NCBI GenBank assembly: GCA_023678885.1
Contig: CM042986.1
Span: 2,108,001-2,172,000 of the forward strand
DNA length: 64,000 nucleotides
Origin: Pogostemon cablin
Taxonomy: Eukaryota > Streptophyta > Magnoliopsida > Lamiales > Lamiaceae
Reading direction: 5' to 3'
How positions within the stretch are numbered: position 1 is the stretch's first letter; each line of letters begins with the position of its first letter. This document shows, piece after piece, positions 45,999 to 57,490 of the stretch. Position numbers and translations under genes: made by a program. Under the pieces are notes generated by a model that was not told the origin of the DNA, searched no databases, and saw nothing but the letters and a program-made list of their open reading frames with translations.

Positions 45999-47648
45999 CG
46001 CTTGAAGAAGATTTTTTTCTTCTTCTTCTTCTAGGAATTAAGGCTAAAAATTGGATCTTTAAAGAACAAAAACTTGTGGGGCTTAAGCTTTCACAACTGG
46101 ATTTTCATGGAGATTGTGAAAATTAAATACAAGTGTTGAGTAAATTATGTAGGTAGGATATATTGGTTGACACCGAATTGCAGAAGTAACCGTTAACAGA
46201 AAAACACTGGCATGGATTATGACCCGTGAGGAAGAGGAAGAAGATGAATTGAGAAGAATTACAATATTGGCCCTCGGGCATTTTCCGAATGATGCAAATG
46301 AGGATATGGATATTTTCCCTGCATGTTTACACATGCTAATAATTATTTTTGTAAATAGTAATAAAAGTTGGGTTAATACTATGTAATTTGGAAGCAAATT
46401 TAATTAGAGAGAAAAGGAGAATTGAGAATTTAAGATATTAAAATGAGAGGGGTATTAGGGTAATTGAAATGGGTATTTGGGATGCAGTACGGGAAAGGAC
46501 AGAATAATTGGAGGAGGGCAGTTTGGGTAAGAGAAAGCGACGGGGGGTCAATAAATAGGCAACTAAGCCAAACATTCGGTGGAGAAAATATTTGAGGAAG
46601 GACATATCCGGTGTGCGGAAATTGTACCTTGAAATTGCCTCTATATACTTTGAAAATTACTTCTCTCATTATCTTCAATTAATGTTTACTTATTTTGATT
46701 TATCGCATTGAAAATTGACAAAAACTCCTATTTCCCTACACAATTAATGTTTAGTTATTTTGACTTACGTCGTTATAAATTGGCAAAAACTTCTATATTT
46801 CTCTGAACACACCGTGTCTCCATGTGAATACAAGAATTTTAATATTTGTGTTCACATATATGTCCCGTGACACTCTCAGGAGACCAACACTTCTAAATTT
46901 ATAACCAATGCTTTTTTTATTTTTATTTTTGGAAAGTGAAGTAACAGACATAAAAATCAATACCCTTCATCAAATTCAAAGTTTGGCAAACAAGATTGGC
47001 TCGTAAAAAGATTTTCGTATAGAAGTAATTCTATTTTTAAAAAATGTAATATATATGGATTAAAAAGAAATGATAGTAATAAATTAATTTATGAACAATA
47101 GGTAATATAAATAAAAAGTGATATATTTTCATTGTAAAATAAAAATATCTTTAATAAAAGTTACAACTATTAAAAAAAAAAGTAAAAACTATCTCATATA
47201 TTAGATGATTTTAAGTAAGTGTTAGCCCTTAATGTTATATAATATAAAAAAATTCATTAATTCAAATTTAAGTTAAAAGTAAAAGAATAAATATACAACA
47301 AAATATACTGTACTAATTAATATATATTAAAATATATAATATTCTTTAATTTTTATATAAATAAATATGAAATAAAAGGAGTATTATATATCTATAAGAC
47401 AATAAATATTTCTCCTAGTAAATAAACTTTTGTCCCTTCTATTTCGTCAAGATAATCTAATCTTTTTTTGTAAAAATGAAAAGGCATTAAGGTAAATTAG
47501 GTGTGTTCATTTTTTTTCTTAAAAATTGCATTTTAATCTTATTATTTTGGGTGTAATTATATATATATATATACTTTTCCGTGAAATATTAAATATGGAC
47601 GGAAAATAGACGATAGAATATACAGCACTCCATATTGCAAATTTAGAA

Positions 47649-47679
47649 GGTGGGGGTGGGGGTGGGGGTGGGGTGGGGG
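47649..47679 (+). repeat. G-rich (GGGGGT)n tract, potential G-quadruplex
   Basis: Five or more consecutive runs of four to five G are separated by single T. This fits the quadruplex pattern G3+N1-7 several times over. It is isolated in AT-rich DNA, about 1.65 kb upstream of the reverse-strand F-box gene. Confidence 0.85.
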
Positions 47680-47928
47680 CCGTACTTATGAGGGATCAAT
47701 AATATAGTACCAACCTTACTATGATAAGAACGGAATTAGTTGTGTACTCCAACTTTTGCTAACATCACATTCAAGCTTCAATTTGACATTATTCATTTTT
47801 ATTTATTTATTCTTTTTTTAATACTATAAACAGATTCTATCAATCTCATCCATTAATATTTTCAATTTACAACTGGAATGCAATTTTTCTTTTTCTTTTT
47901 TACAATATATGCATTGAACTTTCGAAAT

Positions 47929-48032
47929 TCATTGCTTTAAAAGAATTTGTGGATTCAGGGAACACTACTACATTTTCAATTCATTGCTTTAAAAGAATTT
48001 GTGGATTCAGGGAACACTACTACATTTTTTTA
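47929..48032 (+). repeat. Two-copy 52-bp tandem duplication
   Basis: The unit begins TCATTGCTTTAAAAGAATTT and includes GGATTCAGGGAACACTACTA. Copies at 47929 and 47981 are nearly identical. Confidence 0.93.
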
Positions 48033-48693
48033 GCCTCCGGAAGACAGAGGATATTTCGTGTCCTCATGTGAACACAACTCTCTCTCTTTATATCCTATTT
48101 AAATCTATGTATTGTTAGGGGTTTAAATTGCAAAGGGGTACGAAAATTGTAAAGGCGCACGGAGCGCCCGGGTGCACAGAGTCTCACTCTTTTTTTAATT
48201 AAATCATATTGAGTGCATTAAAAAAAAAATTCTACCGATTTTTTTTAAATATAATAATAATAAAGTGACAGTTGTGACCCCAACTGCATGTAGTCCCGCG
48301 CACCATACATATGATTCCTACCATATGCAAATTTTGGATTTGATTTTTTTTCTTTTTGAAAGTGTCAATAGTTTTGCTTACCATGATTAGTGTAATTACT
48401 GTTTTGTGTAGTAGCTATAATAAGCATTATGTGTAAAAAATAAATCACAAATCACATGGTTTGAGTATTAGCATTAATTCCTTGTGCATTTAAAGTGATC
48501 AAATTCATTTTAAGTAGACGGGTGATAAAAAATTTTAAAACATGAAAATAAAATAGAAGCTCTAAACCACATGACTATTACTTATTTTTTAGGGATACTA
48601 ATAATTAAAAAAAAAAACGTGAAAATAAAATAGTAGCATTAAGATTAAGAAAAGTGATGATCCCTCATGTATTTTTACTCACTTTTCATTTTA

Positions 48694-48960
48694 GGGTGTT
48701 CCACGTATTTTTACTAATTTTATTAATTAATAGTAAAAATACACTACATATCTTATCTATTTTTTACACTTTATTCATCAATTCCAACAACTTTGTTTTT
48801 TAATACTTTATTCATCATTTTCAATAACTTTATTCATTTTTTCTCTTAATATTATCAATTTATTCCTACTTTTTCTTACATTATGTAGTATATTAAAATA
48901 ACAATACTTCTTAATTTATGTGCCCGTATAAACAGGTAAAAATATCTGGAACGAAGGGAG
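48694..48960. mobile_element. Stowaway-like MITE, ~267 bp
   Basis: GTTCCACGTATTTTTAC on the left faces the complement of GTAAAAATATCTGGAAC on the right. TA dinucleotides flank both sides (48692-48693 and 48961-48962). The outer right end GAAGGGAGTA is typical of Stowaway. The interior is AT-rich and non-coding. Confidence 0.65.
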
Positions 48961-49156
48961 TAGTAATTTTTAGGGATACTATTATTTTTTAAAAAAATTA
49001 ATAAAGTATGTTAGTTATGCTGTGAGGTAGGGTAATATTTATGTAAAAATTATGAGAATGAATTTATTCGACTTTTTGCCCTCTCAAAGAAAATGAAAAT
49101 TTATGTACAACCTAAAATGAAAATAGTTAAAATTAAAGAGAGTTATATTAATTAGC

Positions 49157-49157
<1 letters not shown>

Positions 49158-49219
<62 letters not shown>
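49158..49219 (+). repeat. (TA)n microsatellite, ~60 bp
   Basis: About 30 uninterrupted TA units. It lies ~600 bases downstream of the reverse ferroportin stop codon. Confidence 0.95.
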
Positions 49220-49223
<4 letters not shown>

Positions 49224-49843
49224 TAAACAAATTTTTATTTTGCAATAATTTAAATAAATGAGGCATCATGATAATGGATTATTGGCACCCTTTTTTCTTA
49301 AAAGTGAAAATTGGAAAAAAAAAAAAAAGTAAAAATAAGATAAGGACTTGGTGAGGTTGGGTATTTCAGTCATTTCATAATTGTAACATATAGCCGTATT
49401 TAAAATGAGATAAATGATACAATGATTCAAAGTGTTGAAGAATGAGGAATCCGTACATCTTGCTTTGTGTGGGGCCACTATCGGTAGTTTCTAGAACATC
49501 TTTTTTCTTCTTGTTGGGCTTCACTGCTATAAAGGTGGCTAACTCTATTCATATTGGGCTTCACTTTATCATGTGGGCTGTGGTGGATCTTGCTAAGCTA
49601 TGACCAAATTTATTCATCTTTTTAAATGAAATAAAATTAAATTACGAACGCCACCATCCAAGTTTTTTTCTATTTATAATATTATCCCTCTAATTTAACA
49701 ATATTCCAGTGATTTTTTATTTTTTTATTTAATTTAGATTGATGAGTGTCTTGATATGTTTGTTTATGCACAAATATTTATATACTTAATTAGATAAGAA
49801 AAATAATTTATAAATAACATAAAGAGTAGCAAAAAAAAAAATG

Positions 49844-52266
49844 TTAAGATGATCTAACAGACCATTGAATGAGTAGAAGGAGCTTGTTTAAGTGAAGTAG
49901 ATGCTTCCTCACACGATAAATGTGCACACTGTAGAGTACATCAGCAAGATACACCAACATGAAGGACAACATGGTCAATTCCCAGAAATCCTACACAACA
50001 CAAGATCATCATATGAGCAAAAAGCAATGAGAGACCTCCAAAAAATGACTATAATAGCCTGCATCATATGATGGGGTGAAAGAGATCTCACCTGTGGATT
50101 GGAGATGAGTATGCCCATGATGTAAGTCATCAATTCGAGCACCGATTGAAGCGAGTTCTGGACTCCGCCTACGACGCAGCGGTCCGATTCAACGACGTTA
50201 TCCTGTTCAAGAAAATCAGGTGATCATAAGCATGAATGCAACACTGAATCTCACTGCCTTGTTTTAGGATTGTTTTTGTTCCTTGCCTGCATTTGCTGTA
50301 TGACTGACAGATCAAACATCCAGAGACCAAGGCGAGACGAGGCCACTCCGGCCATCAGCATGTACGCCGACGCTAGTTTCTCCCTCACGAATATCACACA
50401 ACAACAGACAAGTCCACTGAATATGCATTCATAAGATCAGTTACTAACAAGGCTTGTAATATTTAAGTAGTCTTTAAAGAGTATGATGATGGTTGAGAAA
50501 GATGAACCTGAGACCAAATCGAGCAAAGGCCGGTTCGGAGAGTTGAGAGACGAGACTCTAAGACAGGGTAAAGTAATGTTGCTGCAATACCGATTGTTGC
50601 ACTAATTCCACGCGCAATTCCAATAACATATGCAGGTATGCCTTGCCATTCTAGAGTGGCAGTCATCAATGTTCCAAAGCTGGTGTTTTGGAAAAAGTAA
50701 GGCTTTTCTTTTGGACAAGTACACACAAAAACAATTTCTAAATAATGTTACCTAAGTACTGTAAAGTAGAGCAGAGCAAGAGATAATCCAGGGAGGACAA
50801 CATCTTGATTCATATATACTTTCCAAGCATTTATATACGAAAGATTCAGAAACCGATTGATCATACTTCCTTTCGAGCTGCTCTCAGGCTGGTCTGGATC
50901 ATTTGTGTTTGAACGAATCAAGAATTCTTGCTCGTGATGAGTTGATGTGCTTTCATCAACTTCCCTCGCGTATGATCTTGACATCCTTCTCTGGCTGGCT
51001 TCTCTTAAACCCGGGATCCCATTATACACAGACATCATAAGCCAATATTGTAAGCACACAGACACTACGTTCCAAAGCGCAAGAAAAATGGCAGACGCAG
51101 TTAGGGATACAAAACTAATGATGAAGCCAGAAACAACAGGTGCAAACAGCTTGCAGGTTAAATCAATTCTTCTAATTACTGAGTTCATCTTAGTCAAAAC
51201 TCCAGGAGATTGGCCTTCTGATATGACAACCAACCTGCAATCATTAGTTTTTTTAGGATGTAAGATATATAAATCCATTGATAATAAATTGAGCACATGT
51301 TGTCAATCAGAGGATCGTGCGTGAGACCGTCTTACCACTCTCGTTCAACCAAGATGGTTCCAGCCAGAGTAGAAACCATTGCCACAGCTCCTGAAACGTT
51401 GATTAGTACAATAAGAGAGACGAACACCACATAATTTGAAGACGCGAAGTCTGCGTTCGTAAGCATTGCAATCACTGCACCTCCGGCAACCATAAGAGAG
51501 AGATTCTGGCTGAATAGCCACAGTCGGAGAACCTGCAAGTTTCACACTACATTGTAAGAAGAAATTTGATGTTAAACCAACACCAAAACAAATGCAAATG
51601 GACTTAAAATCAAATGAGGATGAAATAAACCTGAATATATGACAACTTATCCACCCACTGTCCTATTAGAGGACCGAATAATGCAGTGGAGGCAGATTCC
51701 ACCACACCATAAGCTGCAGCAAGAAGTAAAGAGTCTGGCCACATATTGATCATGTATAACCCAACTGAGAATTCCCACATCCTGTGATTCAGGACACAAA
51801 AAGTAATTTGGTTTCATGAATTTAAGGTTCCACTTACAGACAAACATGGAGTGTGTCTAGTAAATAGGATAGGACAACAAGATAGAAGATCAGTTGATGC
51901 TTTAAAGTTCTAAACACTAGCCCTAATTTGATTTTTATTTGAAGAATTCACAGTGAACTTGAATCTATGCAATTTTATAATTGCCACAATCAAGAACTCA
52001 AATTTATGTTTGGATCAAAGGAAACCCTACACAATTATCACAAATTGTCCAAATCCGTACATAATCAATACAACATGGGGGATAAGTATTTTACTAATTT
52101 AATTTTCAAGATTACATGTAATAATTAGACAAGAAAATAAATGAATCAAGAAGATAGAAAACCTGGCACCCCATCTGGCCAAAAAATGGCCAACATATAG
52201 ATTTAAGAGTAGAGAAGAAGGGAATGAATGTGTTTGTACTTCTTCATCAATCAATGGCTCATCCAT
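49844..52266 (-). CDS. IREG1: Ferroportin / IREG metal exporter (SLC40 family), apparent frameshift
   Basis: Reverse exons 52163-52266, 51631-51781, 51336-51532, 50752-51234, 50508-50679, 50287-50416, 50092-50202 and 49844-49990. The start MDEPLIDEEVQTH at 52266 fits the family; a longer in-frame extension to 52602 does not. Multi-pass motifs: LYVGHFLARWGARMWEFSVG, VVESASTALFGPLIGQWVD, VERE, MNSVIRRIDLTCKLFAPVVS, AYMLMAGVASSRLGLWMFDL, DRCVVGGVQNSLQS and NPQDFWELT. It exports Fe2+, Co2+ or Ni2+ at the plasma membrane (IREG1, root stele) or tonoplast (IREG2). Exon 6 starts in one frame (WTCLLLC) and ends in another (VIFVREKLAS). Two bases are missing near 50398, within TTGTGTGATATTC. The following intron is GC-AG (ATGCAG|GCAAGG). 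Confidence 0.88.
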
Positions 52267-52975
52267 TCTTTTTTCCTTCTCTTCTTCATCTCTTTCTTCC
52301 CCTTCTTCATTTTTATATGTAGTCAAATTTTTTTTATTGTAACCATCTCTGATTGACGCTGCATGTTCCTTTTTTTTTTTCCCCAAAAATTTTACTAATT
52401 TTTTAATTACTGACAGTGATGATTCAACTAAACCAATTCGTTTCCCTTCAGTCGATCTTGCTTTAGTTGGTGTACTGTAGGGTATAATAAATTTACTGCA
52501 AAGTAGGTCTATAGGTGAAAGAAATGTTATTGGATTGGATGATTCATGATCCAACCATACCATATGTAACAGGGTCTGGTTATACACCAAGAATGACCCC
52601 ATATTTATTCATGGTGTTTTGTGGATATATATGCTCAAATTTCAAATATGCTTTGATATATATACATTTTTATTAATAATTATCTATCTATATAATAATT
52701 TAAGGATATGTTCGAATTATAAAGTAAATATATATTTGTATATCTGTTAAATTTTAATTAATAATTAAATAAAATTTAAAATAATTTAAAGTCGACACCT
52801 CATAATATACATTGGAATAAATATCTATCTTCAAATGGATTACGTAGTTATTATTCACGACTTTGAAAACATTGACTTGTTCCATTGGAATTACACTCTT
52901 TATTATTCATCAGATTCATGGTCAACTTGTGAATTACGTACTTTTTGGTATAAATTCTTTTTACCTTTTCTTAAA

Positions 52976-53220
52976 AAATGGTGTACCCCACCATTAGGGG
53001 CCCCCACCGCCCCTGCCCTGGGGATTGGTGGAGGAGGTAAATCGCAGGATGTGCCTCAAGTGGCTTATAGAGAGGGCTCACTGTTAAACTTGTGCTTGCA
53101 AGGGGCCAAATCCATGCCAAAGGCAGGATTCGAACCCCCACCCTGCAGCAACCAAGCTCAGCTGGAAGGCCTTTCCACCCTCCCCTCTACTGTTAAACTT
53201 TTTACCTTTTCTTGCCTATA
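52976..53220 (-). mobile_element. GC-rich SINE-like segment
   Basis: This GC-rich block sits in AT-rich DNA. Read on the reverse strand it has a perfect B-box GGTTCGAATCC (53126-53136) and a weak A-box-like AGCTGAGCTTGG (53152-53163), though their spacing is shorter than in a tRNA. A 12-bp perfect direct repeat ACTGTTAAACTT lies at 53080-53091 and 53189-53200, which could be a target duplication around a ~97-bp insert. No poly-A tail was identified. Family unknown. Confidence 0.4.
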
Positions 53221-53691
53221 ATTTAATGACATACATGTTGATAAACAATATTTACAATTACAATGTATTTTTCTCCCTCCTTATGGTTCTTATTTCTTCT
53301 CTGATTCTTTCATATGAATATATGATTGATTTCTTATTTCGTTACTTTATAACAAAAATAGGGCAATTATTGGCTACCCAAACTCACACATGACCCAAGT
53401 CATCACAAGTTGCAGGTTAAAAGTGAAAATACATATATGTCAGCATTCCTACTTTATAAGGTTTAATAAAATATTAATTTTTCATGTTTACTAATCTCAT
53501 CTACTCAACACTGTAGTGAGTGTTCCTTCACAAACACTGCATTGCATAGTTTCATTCACCAACACTTCCTGCATGTATTATCGTTTCATTATTTCCAGAC
53601 CAACATTGCATACATTATTATTTCATCTTCCCTCACCAACACCTTAATATTTCATCTTCCCTCATCAATACAACATCATTTTCTTCCCATA

Positions 53692-53876
53692 TATATTTTT
53701 AGGAAAACATTCAACACATTTAATTAGCAAAATATTTAACGAAATGTATAAGATTTAATTTAATGAATGAAATTCTCTTCGCATATACTACGTATATTTT
53801 TAGGAAAACATTCAACACATTTAATTAGCAAATTAATTGATGAAATGTATAAGATTTAATGAATGAAATTGTAAAA
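53692..53876 (+). repeat. Two-copy ~101-bp tandem duplication
   Basis: AGGAAAACATTCAACACATT followed by TAATTAGCAAA and GAAATGTATAAGATTTAAT occurs at 53701 and again at 53802. The second copy is a little diverged and shorter. Confidence 0.88.
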
Positions 53877-53922
53877 AAGAAATAAACAAATTAAAATTAA
53901 GAAATGGATAAAAAAAGCAAAA

Positions 53923-54164
53923 ACTTGTGTGCACCCGGGTGCACGGCGTGCACTTTTAGAATTTTGTATTAAATTGTATACCCTTTAATATAAAGATGTG
54001 TACCTTTTATTTTTATTAAAAAAAATAATGAAAAGTTTATACCCTTTAAAACAAAATGGTGTACCATTATTAATTAAAGTTAATACCCTTTAAAATAAAA
54101 TAATGTATCCTTACCCAATACTAAATTCTAAATGCGTACGATGTGTCTCCGGAGGCACGCAAGA
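53923..54164. mobile_element. 242-bp inverted-repeat element with GC-rich ends
   Basis: The left end CTTGTGTGCACCCGGGTGCA, running on to TTTTAGAATTTTGTATT, pairs with the complement of the right end (CTTGCGTGCCTCCGGAGACA, to TTTAGAATTTAGTATT). This makes ~48-bp inverted repeats at about 75% identity. The interior holds three diverged TATACCCTTTAA...GTGTACC-type repeats of about 60 bp. No clear target duplication and no coding capacity were found. It is probably a MITE of undefined superfamily. Confidence 0.6.
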
Positions 54165-54402
54165 CTAACTCATTATATATAAGATGTCATGAACAAAATT
54201 ATAACGGATGAATAGACAAATTAGAATTAATGAGAGAATCTCAAATCTCAAATTTTATAAAGAACAAAATAAAAAAGAAAGAAATCCACAATCACAGTTT
54301 GAGAAAGAAAGATTTTTTTAAAAAAAATAGATTAAGAAATCAAGATTTATCTTATTAATATATAATAATAATAATAAGATTTACGGGGTTGCGTACCTAC
54401 AA

Positions 54403-55125
54403 ATGTTTATTTATACCACTTTTAAGGTGCTGAGTTGGCAGTGCATGAGAATGTGTGGAGTTGGCAGTGCAAGAGAAGGTGTGGAGTTGGCGAGGTGCGG
54501 AGTTGGCAGTGCAAGAGAAGGTGCATAATGTTTATTTGTACCACTTTTAAGGTGCTGAGTTGGCGAGAAAGTGCGGAGTTGACAGTGTAAGAGAAGGTGC
54601 GGAGTTGGCGAGGTGCGGAGTTGACAGTGCAAGAGAAGGTGCAGAATGTTTATTTGTACCACTTTTAAGGTGTTGAGTTGGTGAGAAGGTGCGGAGTTGG
54701 CAGTACAAGAGAAGCTGCGGAGTTGGCGAGGTGCGGAGTTGGCAGTGCAAGAGAAGGTGCAGAATGTTTATTTGTACTACTTTTAAGATGCTGAGTTGGC
54801 GAGAAGGTGCGGAGTTGACAGTGCAAGAGAAGGTACGGAGTTGGCGAGGTGCGGAGTTGGCAGTGCAAGAGAAGGTGCGGAATGTTTATTTGTACCACTT
54901 TTAAGGTGTTGAGTTGGCGAGAAGGTGCGGAGTTGGCAGTATAAGAGAAGGTGCAAAGTTGGCGAGGTACGGAGTTGGCAGTGCAAGAGAATGTGCGAAA
55001 TGTTTATTTGTACCACTTTTAAGGTGTTGAGTTGGCGAGAAGGTGCGGAGTTGGCAGTGCAAGAGAAGGTGCTGAGTTGGCGAGGTGCGGAGTTGGCAGT
55101 GCAAGAGAAGGTGCAGAGTTGGAGA
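54403..55125 (+). repeat. 118-bp minisatellite, six copies
   Basis: Units start at 54403, 54528, 54646, 54764, 54882 and 55000, giving one 125-bp and then four exact 118-bp periods. Each begins ATGTTTATTTGTACCACTTT and holds GAGTTGGCGAGAAGGTGCGG, GGCAGTGCAAGAGAAGGTGC and GGCGAGGTGCGGAGTTGG. Within each unit GCGGAGTTGGC recurs two or three times, so the array has a higher-order structure. 118 is not a multiple of 3, so the open frames on both strands are by-products. Confidence 0.95.
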
Positions 55126-57490
55126 ATATTGCAAAGGTGTGTAGTTGTAATGTTGAACTTGAGAATTCAAAATAGATGTGTTAGAAAAAAAGAAACTATT
55201 CTCTCTCCATGGAGAAATGAGATTACTACCTAGGAAATTGCACATAATCCCTCTTTTATATATAAATCTTATTTGACAGGTAGTCTTTTATTAAAAAAAA
55301 TAATATATTTCGATCTAATAGCTTACATTAAAAGAGAATTGATCTAACGATCAAAATTCACTTAGATCATGTGTGAATCAGAGTCAGCTAAGTAAGACTC
55401 CAAAAATGAATCGAGTCCTCAACGTTGCAGATTCCCCATGCATGTTCGTAGCACAAAAATCTAAGCTCAAATGATCGTAAAATGATTGCTCATTAGATTA
55501 AGTGTCTTATCGCAAATAAAATAAGAAAAAAAAAAAGCAAGAGAGAGTGTATACTAAATTAGTGGCATAAATTAACATGAAAATGAATCTGATTGGTCCA
55601 AGAGAAGATCTCTGTTCCTCGAATTGTTTACTCAACAAATAATTAAATATAATATTATTTTGAGTTATCTGGTCTTTACTTCACTGAGGAATCATATGCC
55701 AACCCCACGCTTTCTTTTTTCAAAAAATTTACATTTTATGAAATAAGAAATATGAAGTCTTCTCAATCACATAATCATATTATTTTCACATGGATCAATA
55801 AGTAAATAAAAAGAGTGTAAACTATGCACCAAAAATGATACATTCACAAATACATTAACACCCTGTCCAGAAAAAGAAAAAAAAATCCTATATGATTTCC
55901 ATGGACAGAAACTTTTGACAAGGGTTCTGTAACAGGTAGATGTACACAAGGATATCTTTTGCACAGTTGAATCGGAGTTCTTCTCGAGTGAATTTAAATC
56001 AGATAATAATTATTTCTGGGCGTCGAACCTGCAAAACATGCACAGTTGCAGATCGGCCAGGTTTAATCATATATAGCAAGAGTGCAGTGGGGTAAGGTAA
56101 TACCAGCCTCCACTCAGCAACAAAACAAAGATAAGTTTTGAACAGGATGCGCAAAGGTGAAATTGAAAAACATAATTCCACGAAGGGATGAGCAGAAATA
56201 GAGTAATATAATCATCAGTATTCATAGTCAGAAGTCTAAGCATAAGATAAAAGCCTGTTTTTGAGCCTCTATTTTATACTTGGCTAGACAATAATGGTCT
56301 CAGGACAATAAGACAGTGCAGTGATGCATGCATTTCTTGTGGTATCATAAACCCAAGCTGGCTGTTAGAAAATCACACACAGGAGAATTAGGAGGTATTT
56401 TTTCCACTTAAAAAGAGAAGATGGAAGTGCTTGGCTTCTACTTTCCATTCACTCGACTCCTTACAAAATTGAAGCTAAATTACTGTTTTCCTTCACATCT
56501 CTTCCCTCGCCCTCCGATCAATGGGGAAAACAAAAGAATAAAACTAACACAACCATCTTCCTAGAAATCACAGTGGGAACTCATGTCACGAAATGATGAC
56601 AAGCTCAGTAACACTCATTTCCAGACCACCCTAAACACCGTAACATTCACCAAATCCATGAATTGCAAAACTATGAAAGGCCATGTTCTTTTTTCATAAA
56701 GGAACAGATTCATTCTGCCATATATTTGGATCAGCTTATTATGATTCAATAATAATTAATGGGTATGTGGCAATACATTACGCAGAGCTTCACCAGCAGC
56801 ATGTTATCAACTCAAAAGAGCTCAAAGTACCTCAGCAAGATGGAGTAGTCATGAACTTAGCCCCCAACCAATGACAAGAATACAATAGCAATATCATGTC
56901 TGCACCTGCAGTTGGACCATACATAATTGCCATTTGCTAATAATGTCAACTCAACCGCATATTCTTCAGAAAGATTAGATATCCTTGAAGAAGGGTGGTA
57001 TCATTTAATTGGTCTTGTAGGAAAAACAGGGCACTGGTACACCAGTGCAGTATGGCATTAATATTAGTGATCTTTCATGGGACATTCATTCAACTTTGAA
57101 GGGGATAGTATGAAAGGTATTCAAAGCAAAGAGCCTATATACCAGTATTCAGGCAATTATGGCTTCATGTTTTGAAGTTATGAAGAGGCGTTCAACAACA
57201 TGGATCAGGCACTAGAACATGTTTATCTATTGACCTAATCTTTAATACCTTACAGAATAAAATGGAAAAGATTTTGACGAGTTCTATACTCGCCACCACT
57301 GAACAGTCAGCAGTGACTCCTCTCTTGCATTCGAGTTGGGAGCAGAATAAGGATGAAATCATCAGTGCTCATCACAAATGAATTAACTTAATCTTTAAAG
57401 ATGTAAATGATAGGCAAAAAACACAGGGGACAGACAACAAAAGACTGGCCACAAATCTAGCTTACCATCCATTTGTACAACAGAAAACGA

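Larger units (their letters stand above)
45999..49843. other. AT-rich intergenic DNA with G-tract, tandem duplication and MITE
   Basis: No gene supported. The first few hundred bases are the promoter and leader of the reverse F-box gene, with CTT-rich sequence next to the ATG. A CCGGGTGCA core in GC-rich context (GGAGCGCCCGGGTGCACAGA) is at about 48161-48180. Open frames near 46083 and 46430 show no family resemblance. Confidence 0.55.
52267..57490. other. Repeat-rich intergenic region
   Basis: No gene supported. It contains the SINE-like segment, a tandem duplication, an inverted-repeat element and a minisatellite listed separately. From about 55240 to 57490 the DNA is less biased (for example 56390-57300), with no detectable exon. 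Part of this may be the 3' untranslated region of the Sel1-like gene. Confidence 0.5.

Noticed and set aside
52267..52602. N-terminal extension of the ferroportin frame to 52602
   Set aside because: The added residues are Lys/Glu-rich leader-like sequence. The family starts close to the MDEPL methionine at 52266.
54403..55125. Regularly spaced repeats considered as a CRISPR-like array
   Set aside because: The units are contiguous full-length repeats without unique spacers, in a plant nuclear genome with no cas genes.
54411..55245. Several overlapping open frames of 65-115 residues on both strands with repeating motifs
   Set aside because: They are translations of the 118-bp minisatellite in different frames. 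The period is not a multiple of three, and no start or splice context supports them.
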